From Utricularia gibba (lineage: Eukaryota > Streptophyta > Magnoliopsida > Lamiales > Lentibulariaceae): 30,282 bases of DNA. Of this stretch, positions 20,914 through 30,282 are shown piece after piece (the stretch's first letter is position 1; each line of letters opens with the position of its first letter). The notes under the pieces were generated by a model, which had not been told where the DNA came from, did no database searches, and was given only the letters and a program-made list of their open reading frames with translations. The stretch spans positions 1 through 30,282 of the forward strand of contig NEEC01000110.1 of assembly GCA_002189035.1 (NCBI GenBank). Reading direction: 5' to 3'. A program made the translations under genes and the position numbers.

Positions 20914-21377
20914 TCTAAGTCAAGTGTAAATCAGATATCTGTAGTTGAATTGCAGACATGCCATGTATGTAATTCTATGGTTAAGAGCTCCCATATCTTT
21001 TGATCATGTTTGTAACATTGTTTTCTGAGAGCTGTCAAACATCTGGTCTGGTTCCATACCGGTCCAGCCAGAAACAGCTGTAGAAACATCCGCAATGAAA
21101 GCTCAGCTCAATGATTGAGTTTGTGGTTTTACTGTAGCACAGTGATTCTCTCGGCGCTTCTGTCACAAATTTCATAGGTATTGCTCAAAAATATGCTTGA
21201 TGTAGCTTTTTTGAATTGCATGTTGGTAACTTCACTGTTAGGATGGCATCGCCAAAAAAACTTGGCACGTACAATAAAGGCGGCACCAGCTTCTCCTGTG
21301 GAACGTCAGTTAAGTTACAGCAGGTTTTTGTGGTTGCTTCTACCTGTGCATTAACAGTAATATTGTTGTCAAGTTCA
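20914..21377. other. Convergent 3' region between the unknown gene and the DUF936 gene
   Basis: UTR sequence of two convergent genes. Short ORFs here look like chance. Confidence 0.5.
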
Positions 21378-24004
21378 TCATCTGCTTGCTTTTGGTTGTG
21401 ACGGAGACAAGACAAAGACTGAAGCTGCGGACTCAACATGGGTAAGAAGATAATCGTAGATCTTCTTCCTTATCCGGTCGATGGTCTCTGGAGAAATATG
21501 GGGTGTTTCTTCATCCTTAGCTGATCCAATTTCATCCAGCCAATGATTCACACTCTTTAACTGACTGAGCATTCCTGCTATCTGGCCACTGTTGGACAGG
21601 GACGAGCAACCAACATCTGCATCAAAAAATCGCTCGACGAAGCCTAAGAACCATTCTTGAGACTGCAACCGAAGTTTTTGGGAGAGCTCCAGAGCCTCGT
21701 CGAGGCCATCTCCTTTAGCCCACTCTATCAGAGAGGCGCTTGTCCCCTGTTTGCTGCTCTGCTTGTGCATGGCTCCAGCAGAGACATTCTTGGGATTTGT
21801 GGTAGCTGATGCTTTGATCACCGCTTTGGGTCCTTTGCTCTTACCAGGGTTCTCGAGAACGACGGTTTGATCACCGGAGAAAGTTTTCGAAACAGAAGCA
21901 ACTTCTGCCAACCCTGAACTCAGGGTGTCCCCTGGTTTGCTGTATACCGTGAAGGATGACAGATTGGTGGCTATAGCAGCATTCACCCAGGAAGCTGCTT
22001 GCTTAGCCCCTTCCGATGTTATCTTTACCAATTCCTCTGGGAGATTTCCATCACCATCAGAGAAATCGACCGAAAGAACTTTCGACAGAGCATCTGCCAT
22101 AAGATTGGTTTTTTTCAGGCTTGCATGCAGTGAAAGGAACTGCTCCACAGCAGGTTGAGGGTTATCTTCTCTTGCAGACAAACTCATTTCGGAGAAGATG
22201 CTGCACAGGTGAAAAAAACAGGCCGCTGAGTAGATTAATAGGAGTGTCTTGGATCATTTCAAGTCATTGGTATTCAGCAGCTAGGAAGGCAAAATGATGC
22301 AGCATTTCAATTCACAAAATGGGTGACATCGAACTTGTTTCACAAGACGTGATGATACCATACCAATGAAAAGCAAGCAATATAATGGAGTTGTTCATGC
22401 CGATGCGGTCAGCAGATTGGTGAAGAAGATTCTGTATGTGTAAGCAAATTCAGAGATACCTTAAACACTGAAGAAGAGTTTCACAAATGGAGCCTTCCAG
22501 GATCGCTTCTATGGCAGCTGTCTGTGCAGAATCTCTATTTTTCAAGACTTCCTGTTCATTCAGACAACTCCACGGATTCAGTACATAAGAACACTGAGAG
22601 CCATAGTGATGTTTCAAGTCCAAGAGGAAGTTAGAGCTTCTGAATATATCCATCTTATGTATAAAAATGAAGGTATGTACCTTCCCTAACTTTGCAAGAG
22701 ATGGAGGCAGCGAAGTCCATGAAACTCTTGGTTCTGGAAGCTTCCTTCTACTTATCCTGACCTTGAAGAAATTTCCAGGAAGCCCATGATTCGCAGCTTC
22801 TCCGGGCGGATTCTTCCCAAATGAACTTCGTGCAGCGGACTTTACAACATCAGGTGAATCTCTATTTACAGATGCTTTCGTCCCAGCTGAGTTTCCCTTG
22901 ACTTCCTCTTTCGCTGGCATTGAATACACAAGTTTATCATCACTTGTTGATGGCAACCTTTCAGTTATCAACTTTCTAGGTACCTGCATCAACAAATGAT
23001 AGATAAGCAAAGGAATGGGAAACCAGAATATGAAAAGAACTTACAGAGGAAGCTGGATCCTCAAATTTCATATCCTGCTTATTAAATTTCAGTCGAGGGG
23101 TTTCCCTGTTCTTGGAATCAGCATTACCATTCCAGCTCTTTCTTAAGGATCTGGGGACCAATTCAAGTCCATGAACACCATCCTTGATCGACTTACAACT
23201 CAACATTTTATTCCCTCCAATAATTGCCTCACGAACATAGCCCGGCTTTTCTTTTAAGCCTGAAACTGCATTCCCCTTCTCCAACTTATCCATCTCCCTT
23301 ACCCGTCCCTGTTGCTTAATCCCAGTGGTAAACTTCTTGAAAGAAGTTGGCATTGAATAACAACTAGTAGGAGAAGAAGGCGTGGACCGTGAAACCGAAG
23401 GCTTCAAATTTCCACCAGATTCTTTTGTCACGCCCAAAGGTAAACCTTGCTTCATTTGCTGTGACTTGGACCGATTCATTTCAGGGCTCTTGTTGTCCAC
23501 TATATCTTTGTTAACACTAAGATCAAATCTAGAAGGCCTAAGTTTAAATTCCTTCACTGAAGCATCTCTAGTTTTCTCACTTGATTTCGATCTACCAGGC
23601 GAATTTAAATCATGATCGTTGCTAAGAAATCCCAATGCATGGGTAGCAACCAGATCTTCAGGCGTCCCTACACAGGGATGACGCCCCGGAACCGGCCTAA
23701 CACCTTTGAGAATAGGCACAGGAGAAGCAGCCTCAAGCCTATCGACATGTATAAACTGCCCCAACTGCAACTTATCACTGAGAATCAGATCATCTTGCTC
23801 ATCCGGCAGGGACACATAAGTAGCATGAGAGGAATCAGAGACCTTGAGATAAAATCCCTGATTCGGGAATAGCTCACCTCCTGCTAGCGCAGGAACAATG
23901 CTTACCACCTGCAACAAGGAGGAACGATGCTCCCCTGCAACTTTCACATCTGTATTCATATGCTGGAGTAGCTTCAACAAAACCCCAGGTATTAAATTCG
24001 CCAT
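21378..24004 (-). CDS. DUF936 family protein
   Basis: Plant-specific protein of unknown function. Four coding exons in phase: 24004-23045, 22983-22681, 22551-22460 and 22200-21378, giving 725 residues. The first ~115 residues are the conserved N-terminal block, starting [20 protein letters not shown]. It continues with [57 protein letters not shown] and [14 protein letters not shown] long Ser/Lys-rich low-complexity middle follows (about 120-420). The C-terminal block is helical ([56 protein letters not shown]). The N-terminal block has been likened to an OB-like fold, but no biochemical role can be read from the sequence. No transmembrane segment or signal peptide is seen. Length and order agree with full-length family members. 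Confidence 0.93.
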
Positions 24005-24720
24005 CTTTCTCGATGAACACCAGGTGCTTCACTTTCAAGAAACACCCAGAACCAGAACTCTCCGGGATACCGCAGAGTAAACTTTCTTTTGTGTAGAAAA
24101 CAGGTTCAATTGTAAGGTATACTGTCAAATTAGTTACGAATAACGACAACCGGAGAAGACGCCAGATTTGTGAAAAGGCTACGGAACCAAACACATCGAA
24201 AATTGAAATAACTGATGAAGAAATGCGAACAAACAGACACCTTGGTTCAGTTCGCAAAACTTAAAACTACCAAAACTGCATAAGAAATCGCAATAAAGAA
24301 ACCGGCAACTAGCGAAAACGAGGCTTGCTACTAAGCAGTGAGCACAACCCAGATGAGGATGGAGAATGTGGCTGCTAGGCAGCAGGGTAACATCCCTAAC
24401 CTACACTAAAAGAATTCATTTTTGGTAGCAAGAAAGCATCTTTTCAACCAGAAAGAGGTGAAAAGAAGAGAGATTCCAAGGTGCAGAAGATGGGGCGCCA
24501 AATTTGACGATCGTAGAGAATCCCTGCCACTGTAGAAGTAAAGAAGCCGAAGCCCCACTCCCCTGATCGCTGCAGAGCTCCTGCTATATAGCGGCACCTT
24601 TGGCCTGTTTATTTCCAACGCCACAACGGGGAGTTCTAAAACCCACCGTGTCGGTATCGGACACGCCAGCACTCCCCCCAAAAACCCGAGGGTCAAATAT
24701 TGTTAAAAAGTAGTTTTTTG
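24005..24720. other. 5' UTR and promoter of the DUF936 gene
   Basis: The DUF936 leader lies just upstream of 24004 on the minus strand. A TATATA sequence at 24585-24590 reads as a minus-strand TATA box and would place transcription start near 24555. Short ORFs in this stretch have no recognisable homology. Confidence 0.45.
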
Positions 24721-25856
24721 GGGTATTTTTATATCAATATTCAACACTGCCGAATGTCGTAATATCATTGGTTGGAGGAAAGCACGGGCCCACCCTGAAT
24801 TAGCTAATTTATAATATAATAGTAATTAATTATTCGAATTAATAAATTAAATCGCGGAAAAATAAATCATAACTACCAATTAATAAGCCGTGTCGAGTTG
24901 TGACGGTTCTTAGAAGCGACACGTAGAGGCACAAAGTGGTCCGAAGGAAATAATCATGACTCATGAGCCACCTACTTAGGGTAAATAATTAAACAAATGA
25001 TTCTTTGTCTAAGAATTACCAAGCTCTCCTTTAATAAAATGTTTTAATTTACTTGATATTAAAATTACTTTAGATAAATATAAAATGTTTTTTTATAAAA
25101 ATTGTTATTTAAATAATAGATATTTGTTGTAGATTTAAGAACTTTTTTATCATTATATATATATAATATTATTTATTTTATCATTATAGTATTTTTTTCA
25201 TGTCATGACATATGTTATTGTTCAATTGGTATACTCAACTTTTATGATTTCATATTTATCTTTTGAGAAAAATGCATCATTCAAGATAAAAATATTTATT
25301 TATTTAAACAGATATTTTACTTTGTTCATAACTGATGTGAGATAATATCATCATACATTTATTTTTATATTCTCTCCCACTTATATAATTTGAATACTAG
25401 TTGAGCATCTCTCATAACATCATTGGTACATACTCAAATTAAGCTCTAATATCAAATGAAGACACACACTCGTCTTATACAATATTATTTGTTTCAAACA
25501 TATAATTTTTATGATTTTATGTTACCTACTCACAAATAAAAGATATTATACAAAATTATGACATTAATTCTATTTAAATCATTTTCAATGCTTGTAACCG
25601 TCACCCAACCATTACTATTACATTTATTGTGATGTTAATTAAACTAACTTGATAAATGTGTGTTGACAATGTTAAATAAGAAAGTTAATTAAAATAGTAT
25701 AAAACATTATCACTTTATCAAATATACATAATTTAATATAAAGTAATCCTTTATGTCCCACCAAATGAATAATCCACCAGAAACTGAAAGACTCATTATT
25801 TAGTTGGGTATGATTTTCTTTCACAGAATCGAATCGAATCACAACACTCTAATCGA
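24721..25856. other. AT-rich intergenic DNA with possible retroelement traces
   Basis: No gene is seen. The minus strand has features that resemble a decayed short LTR element: a degenerate initiator-Met primer binding site (25454-25443) and a purine tract (25380-25370). These are discussed as a finding. Confidence 0.35.
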
Positions 25857-26081
25857 ATGCAGCTCCATACCGAACATGCAAATGGCGATTCATTGGGCCC
25901 CTTATCGAACCTAACTCACGTTCTCTTCCAACAACCGAACGGACCCGTAGGAGGCTCGGTCGGTGGCGATGTGATGGTTCATGGAGCGGGAGCCCTCTCC
26001 GGCGGACCGGCGATGGCGGGGGGCCTCCCGAGGATGGCTACCGGCGACCTAGAGATGTTGCATGCCGTACCCGCAATCTGA
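25857..26081 (+). CDS. GC-rich 74-aa ORF in AT-rich DNA, unrecognised
   Basis: ATG at 25857 opens MQLHTEHANGDSLGPLSNLT and continues Gly-rich (GPVGGSVGGDVMVHGAGALS), ending in HAVPAI-stop. The 200 bases are sharply richer in GC than both flanks. I recognise no family. It may be a small lineage-specific gene, a fragment of a larger one or a chance ORF; the minus strand is also partly open. Confidence 0.25.
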   Translation: MQLHTEHANGDSLGPLSNLTHVLFQQPNGPVGGSVGGDVMVHGAGALSGGPAMAGGLPRMATGDLEMLHAVPAI

Positions 26082-26930
26082 TAGACCCTAAACAGTGACA
26101 TGTGCGCCAGGGAAGAGAAGAGAAGAGAAAGGGGCACGCCCCATGCACATGCACATGCGCCATGCCACCGAATATTTATTTAATTCAAGGGCCCCAGGGG
26201 CAACTTGCTTCTAGATGGCTAGCCAAAGCCAAGCATCATTTGAGATATTATTGAAGCTTGGTGTGTTCAAGTGAAGTCCCCAATATTGTGATCATGGGCT
26301 TTGATGCAGCCCTTTTGGATTATCGTTACCATTAATCTTATATCTAAATAAGTGTTTTAAAATATTTTTAAAACTTATTTTTATTTTTCAGAAGTAAAAA
26401 TAATTTTATTCTAAAACACTTTTAATTGTAAAAGAAATTCTATCAAAAATAATTTTAAAATTATAACTACAAGAGTTATTTTTGGGAAAGTAATAATTTG
26501 ATTACTTTTACTATTTATTTTTATTTTTCAAAAATAATTTTAAAAAGTAAAAATAGATTTAAAAAAATTTCCAAAATACTAATTAATTTTTAGATTTACA
26601 CAGAATCCGAATTATGTAACCAAATGTTAAGGAAGGCATACCCTTATCATGTTGTATAGTATTTGACATTGGTTTGTTTATCTTTTTTAGAAATCATTTG
26701 ATAATAAGATATTAATATATTTAAATATAATATAATTAAGAATGTATATATTCAATTATATTTAACATTTAATATATAAAAATAAAAGTCTAAATATATA
26801 ATTAGTATAGATACAATTAATCTTATTTTTTTATTTGTGTAAACCTACCAGCATATTCAAAAAATAAATATATCATTCATACAAAATTAAGATACATCAT
26901 TAATTAATCAAAAAACAACATATGTTTAAA
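26082..26930. other. AT-rich intergenic DNA with inverted-repeat hairpins
   Basis: No gene is seen. Two similar hairpins occur between 26340 and 26570, both built from TTATTTTTA / TAAAAATAA arms. The rest is simple AT-rich sequence. Confidence 0.4.
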
Positions 26931-26983
26931 TTTGAATATAAACATTTTATACTATATTATCAAATATCTTATTAAGAAGATAT

Positions 26984-27289
26984 ATGTTCCAAATGGATAC
27001 TACCCATCCAAATATGCAGCTGTGGGGGGGCAACTATTCTATCACATACGAGGTTACTTTCACGGGCAAAAACATTCAACAAGTGAAGCTTTTTTTCTTT
27101 TTGGCATGTGGTGAAGATTCATTCACAAGCATCATCAATCATACACTTCCCTATCAAACTTCTGTAGCTGTCGTTGGGTGCAACTACACGATGATGAGAT
27201 TCGTTTCTGGTTCTTACAGAAAACAACAGCTGAAAAGGCAAGGGTTTTCTAGGTGTGCGCTCTTCTCCTTCAAGGGTTCAAGTGATTAG
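26984..27289 (+). other. Unrecognised 101-codon ORF
   Basis: ATG at 26984 reads MFQMDTTHPNMQLWGGNYSI and ends FSFKGSSD-stop. Base composition here is more gene-like than the AT-rich DNA before it. No family is recognised and a neighbouring frame is also open, so it may be a fragment of an old gene or chance. Confidence 0.2.
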
Positions 27290-27531
27290 ACACATGTCTT
27301 TCATTTTATATTTTGATAAAAAAGATAGGAGTCGAGGCAACCAGGAAGCATGCCTGAGCAATGGTGGCAACTTTGGAGATAAAGAGAGATGAGGTTGGCG
27401 ATCACATTAGTCAGATAAGCAACTCTTTAGAAGCACGAAACAAGGAAAAGCAAATACCCCAACCGGATGGTTCAACTCTGAACAGCAGTAGAAGAAAAGG
27501 AATAAACCCTCTGAAGCTCACACTTTCAGGC

Positions 27532-28363
27532 TCAAAGGTCTTGGACACTCAAACCTGGAAAATAGGGAGAAGGATTCTGTCAAACCAAGGCAGCATACTT
27601 GGTGATTCTAGCAATCTCACAACATAAAAAAGCATGCTCAATCAAAACATTAACAACAGGAACACTAGCCCATATGGTTAATGGAAACAGACGTTACCAG
27701 TGGCAAGACCGTATAGGAACCGAGTACAAAGATGCAGAGTGGATAAATCACCTGGTGGCAAGGACTGCTTCAGCTTGTCCGCTTTCTCTGGATCAAAGAC
27801 ACAGAGCGTGTACAAATACTTGGAGCACCTAACCTTGAACTTCACTACATCCTTGCTTCTCTTGATCTTCACAGATCGAGCATCCTTCCGGCGGGCGGTC
27901 AAGAGGAAATCCTTTATCTCGTGAATTTGCTTCGGCTGACAATCAAAGAAGGGAACCGAACATAAGACATTCAACTAGAGATGACTCCATGTTTAAAATT
28001 ACCCGAACCCAAAATCCCAAAATGGCAACATTCTATCCACCTTCGGCAATCCAAACGAATAATACACACCAAAAAAAAAAAAAAATCGTCATAACGTAAC
28101 CTAAATTATACAGAAACAAAAAAGAGGTAAAACATCGACTACACGCATCTCCCGATCAAAGAAAAACAAGCAATAAGCAACGAAAAAGCTACAAAATTGT
28201 ACATGACTGCAGTATAACTACAGAATATCTCAAAACCAGTCCGTGATATCAAAGACTCTATATTGTCCCTAGAACCACGGAAAATCACATCAACTAGGCG
28301 TAAAAGATCATGAGAACGCTAAAAAAAACTGAAGGACATGCCAAATTTTGAGAGATTCACCAT
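27532..28363 (-). CDS. RPL38: 60S ribosomal protein L38 (eL38)
   Basis: Component of the cytosolic 60S subunit. Three coding exons give exactly 69 residues. Exon 1 is just the ATG (28363-28361; donor ATG|GTGAAT). Exon 2 is 27935-27752 ([20 protein letters not shown] ... [16 protein letters not shown]). Exon 3 is 27554-27532, 23 nt, finishing LSVQDL-stop. The terminal exon was found by its sequence and phase (TTTTCCAG|GTTTGAG on the minus strand). The protein matches plant L38 throughout and has no lesions. It shares a short upstream region with RPL35, which faces the other way. Confidence 0.97.
28071..28085. repeat. A15 homopolymer in RPL38 intron 1
   Basis: A run of 15 A residues on the plus strand (poly-T in the RPL38 transcript), about 130-145 bases from the exon 2 acceptor. 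Confidence 0.95.
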
Positions 28364-28613
28364 TTTTGCAGGCCCTCTGGTTGCCGTCCTTGGAAAAGGA
28401 GTAGGAATCCCCGTTTGATGCCTTTTGAGGAGTCGTCAAAGAACCCTAGTGGGCTGTCACAGGGCCCATGGTCTTCATATGACAAAAAGATAGCAAAATA
28501 CCAGGAATCAACAGCCCAATAAAAAAGCCCAAATAATTGGGCCCGTTAAATGACTATAAATCAGTAATTAGGGTTTGGTTTCCTCTTCGTCGCCTCCAGG
28601 AACAGAGAAGGCA
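28364..28613. promoter_or_regulatory. Divergent RPL38/RPL35 promoter with site II elements and teloboxes
   Basis: Only 250 bases separate the two start codons. Site II elements: TGGGCT 28450-28455, GGGCCCA 28462-28468, AGCCCA 28513-28518 and 28526-28531, and TGGGCCC 28538-28544. Telobox-type elements: AACCCTA 28442-28448, oriented toward RPL38, and TTAGGGTTT 28568-28576, beside RPL35. A TATAAA at 28555-28560 faces RPL35. Site II plus telobox is the known combination in plant ribosomal-protein promoters; joint control of both genes is inferred. Confidence 0.8.
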
Positions 28614-29122
28614 ATGGGTAAGGAGCGTGTGCTTGGATGTTGTTTGCCCAAGGATGATCCCGTCTAATCGTTGCATTGCTTGCAGCTCGGATCAAGGTTC
28701 ACGAACTCCGGCAGAAGAACAAAGCGGAGCTGCTGGGGCAGCTGAAAGATCTGAAGGCGGAGTTATCGCTTCTACGGGTGGCGAAAGTCACCGGCGGCGC
28801 TCCTAACAAGCTCGCAAAAATCAAGGTTGTTAGGCTGTCGATTGCCCAGGTACTCACGGTGATTTCGCAGAAGCAGAAAGGCGCTCTCAGGGAAGCCTAC
28901 AAGAACAAAAAGTACCTACCTCTGGATCTCCGCCCTAAGAAGACGCGAGCCATTCGTCGTCGTCTCACCAAGCATCAGGTACTTTCTCGAATTCTTTCTG
29001 GTTTTGTGAAGATTGGAAATTGACGAACCCGAACATAAATGTGGTAGGCATCTTTGAAGACAGAGAAACAGAAGAAGAAGGAAATGTACTTTCCCCTTAG
29101 AAAGTATGCCATCAGGGTTTGA
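28614..29122 (+). CDS. RPL35: 60S ribosomal protein L35 (uL29)
   Basis: Component of the cytosolic 60S subunit near the exit tunnel. Three coding exons give 123 residues, the standard length: 28614-28617 (ATGG, four bases), 28686-28978 and 29048-29122. The protein reads [20 protein letters not shown], then [40 protein letters not shown] and [16 protein letters not shown], and ends [14 protein letters not shown]. The first codon pair is split by an intron (ATGG|GTAAGG ... TTGCAG|CTCGG). It matches plant L35 without lesions. The transcript probably starts in the CT-rich stretch near 28580, just after the telobox. Confidence 0.98.
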
Positions 29123-30078
29123 GTTTTGTGATATGGTGAAGGCAATTATTGTTACCTCTTTCGCTTCAACTCGATGTTTGTTTGATTCAGCATTGTCTCG
29201 GACAGATGTTCTGTTATCCAGGAATTTACCTTGAGAAGTTCAGCCTCATATTTGCGTTAGTTCTCTCTTCCATAGTTTTGTAGTCTGCTATTCAGATGAA
29301 GCATTCAGGGCACGCCAAGATTACTCACATACCAGTGAATCTGGAAGTATATAGATTTAGGCATTGGGGAGAACTCGTTCATTTTCATAACAATTTTAGG
29401 GTTTGCTTCTCCGAGCCTTTTGACGGCAGCAGCAGTTTCTCGGATTTATTTCTCCAGTTCTGTTGTTACCCAAGCGATTGGAATTCGACGGTCAATGCCT
29501 ACCGTTGTCTCGCTGTATCCATGACTGGAGACATCGATGCCCACTTCAGGGGGACTCATGCAACCGTAGCTGCGGTTTCACTGAGGGTAAGACTCTCCTC
29601 CTGCCGTCCATTGTCGAAGGCGGCGGGAGTAACGGGTGGTTGTTGTGATTATTAAAAGCATGAAAGTGGGAGTCGACGGGGTAGCCGGAGTCCGGCGAGG
29701 GCGGCAGCAGAGAACCAGAATCGAGCAATGGAACAAGGAAAGGGGAAGAAGAAAAGTGCGATTCATCTTACAATCATGTCTTTACTAAGTTAATTTAGAA
29801 TGCAAACCCCAAACCCTAAATTGGACGGATTCCCAAATTGATCAGCTCATTTATTGGTTGGACCATGGTGCAGTGCACCTATCAAGAAACATTCGCCCGA
29901 ACTCGCGTTTTGATTGGCGGGATGACGTCCATAACCACCGTCTCCTTTGAAAACCCTTCCCCGAGAAGGGATCGGAAACTTCTAAGGTCGGAGCTTTCAC
30001 CGCTGTCTTCTTAAAATATCGCTACTTTTCGCATAGATTTCGAGTGAATTCAATCTTCAGTGTTGTTATTGATCGACG
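29123..30078. other. RPL35 3' UTR, spacer, and bZIP60 promoter/leader
   Basis: The RPL35 3' UTR comes first. A GC-richer stretch at about 29400-29760 has short open frames on both strands but nothing recognisable. These include a plus-strand frame at 29296-29655 and a minus-strand 62-aa frame at 29766-29578. The bZIP60 promoter follows, with a telobox AAACCCTAAA at 29811-29820, a perfect palindrome GGTGCAGTGCACC at 29867-29879 and a bZIP-type core at 29921-29930. Confidence 0.45.
29921..29930 (+). promoter_or_regulatory. UPRE-like bZIP site GATGACGTCC upstream of bZIP60
   Basis: It contains GATGACGT, the core shared by unfolded-protein-response elements (XBP1/ATF6-type GATGACGTG). It differs at the base after the core (C in place of G). 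An inverted CCAAT (ATTGG, 29913-29917) is 3 bases away. It lies about 150 bases before the start codon. Autoregulation is plausible but inferred. Confidence 0.4.
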
Positions 30079-30282
30079 ATGGAATTAGGCAGCTCCGAAT
30101 TTGAGCTAGATTGGGCTGCGTTCTTGAAAGATGGATCAGATTATCTCAATCTTGATTTCATGGAGCAATCTACCGGTGTTGGGTTTTCCTCTACGCCAGA
30201 TTCGGGATGCGCCTTCTCCATCGGCGATCTGGAGCGGTTTCTTATGAACGATGAAGGTGAAATGGATCAGAATATTTTAGCT
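30079..30282 (+). CDS. BZIP60: bZIP60-like unfolded-protein-response transcription factor, N-terminus only (cut by window end)
   Basis: Only the first 68 codons are in the window: MELGSSEFELDWAAFLKDGS, then an acidic region and DSGCAFSIGDLERFLMNDEG. The pattern of an acidic activation-type start followed by PDS...IGxxExxLMNDE matches plant bZIP60. In that family the protein is ER-anchored until IRE1 splices its mRNA; the basic-zipper, membrane segment and IRE1 site would lie beyond the window. The frame is open to the last base. The call rests on the N-terminal motif alone, so another acidic-N-terminus bZIP is possible. Confidence 0.75.
   Translation, partial: MELGSSEFELDWAAFLKDGSDYLNLDFMEQSTGVGFSSTPDSGCAFSIGDLERFLMNDEGEMDQNILA

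Noticed and set aside
23382..23872. Plus-strand ORFs inside the DUF936 gene
   Set aside because: Opposite strand of a conserved coding exon with no protein features of their own.
27700..27924. Plus-strand ORF over RPL38
   Set aside because: Antisense shadow of RPL38 exon 2.
27936..28360. Intronic box C/D snoRNA in RPL38 intron 1 (ribosomal-protein introns often host them)
   Set aside because: No convincing C box (RTGATGA) with a matching D box was seen on the transcribed strand.
1..30282. CRISPR array, insertion sequence, phage or bacterial operon
   Set aside because: Spliced plant genes throughout; no regularly spaced repeats or prokaryotic gene layout.

Overview
This is a window of ordinary nuclear chromosome from a flowering plant, most likely a core eudicot. 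The evidence is spliced genes with GT-AG introns, AT-rich intergenic DNA, and plant-specific families (NIN-like RWP-RK factor, P-class PPR protein, plant fructokinase, DUF936, EDR2-type DUF1336, bZIP60-like factor). Plant promoter elements are also visible (site II TGGGCC/T, teloboxes, a G-box). I cannot name the species. No bacterial, CRISPR, phage or intact transposon features were found.

Layout. Positions 1066-4150 (+) hold a 14-exon CMP-sialic-acid-transporter-like nucleotide-sugar transporter with two single-base gaps in coding exons. Positions 5102-6633 (+) hold a clear dead copy of an ARIADNE-type RBR E3 ubiquitin ligase: N-terminal and C-terminal parts survive, the catalytic core is missing, and stops and frameshifts are present. 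Positions 7268-10443 (-) encode a NIN-like protein (NLP8/9-like nitrate-response transcription factor). Positions 11878-13593 (+) encode a mitochondrial-type PPR protein. Positions 14483-16315 (+) encode a fructokinase. Positions 17033-17926 (-) encode a stand-alone DUF1336/EDR2-C protein. Positions 19944-20913 (+) encode a 233-residue protein I do not recognise, with three VKSE motifs. Positions 21378-24004 (-) encode a DUF936 protein. An AT-rich 3.5 kb stretch follows, with possible old retroelement traces and a small GC-rich ORF. Positions 27532-28363 (-) and 28614-29122 (+) are RPL38 and RPL35, head to head across a 250 bp divergent promoter. Position 30079 to the end (+) is the start of a bZIP60-like unfolded-protein-response factor.

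The genes form no pathway or operon; they are independent plant genes. The only likely functional couplings are shared promoters: certainly RPL38/RPL35, which make two proteins of the same 60S subunit, and possibly NLP/PPR across 1.4 kb. The main anomaly is that the first 6.6 kb carries two damaged genes side by side. The following 23 kb contains nine genes whose frames are intact as far as the window shows (eight complete, one cut by the edge). This fits local gene loss, for example fractionation after genome duplication, better than random sequencing error.
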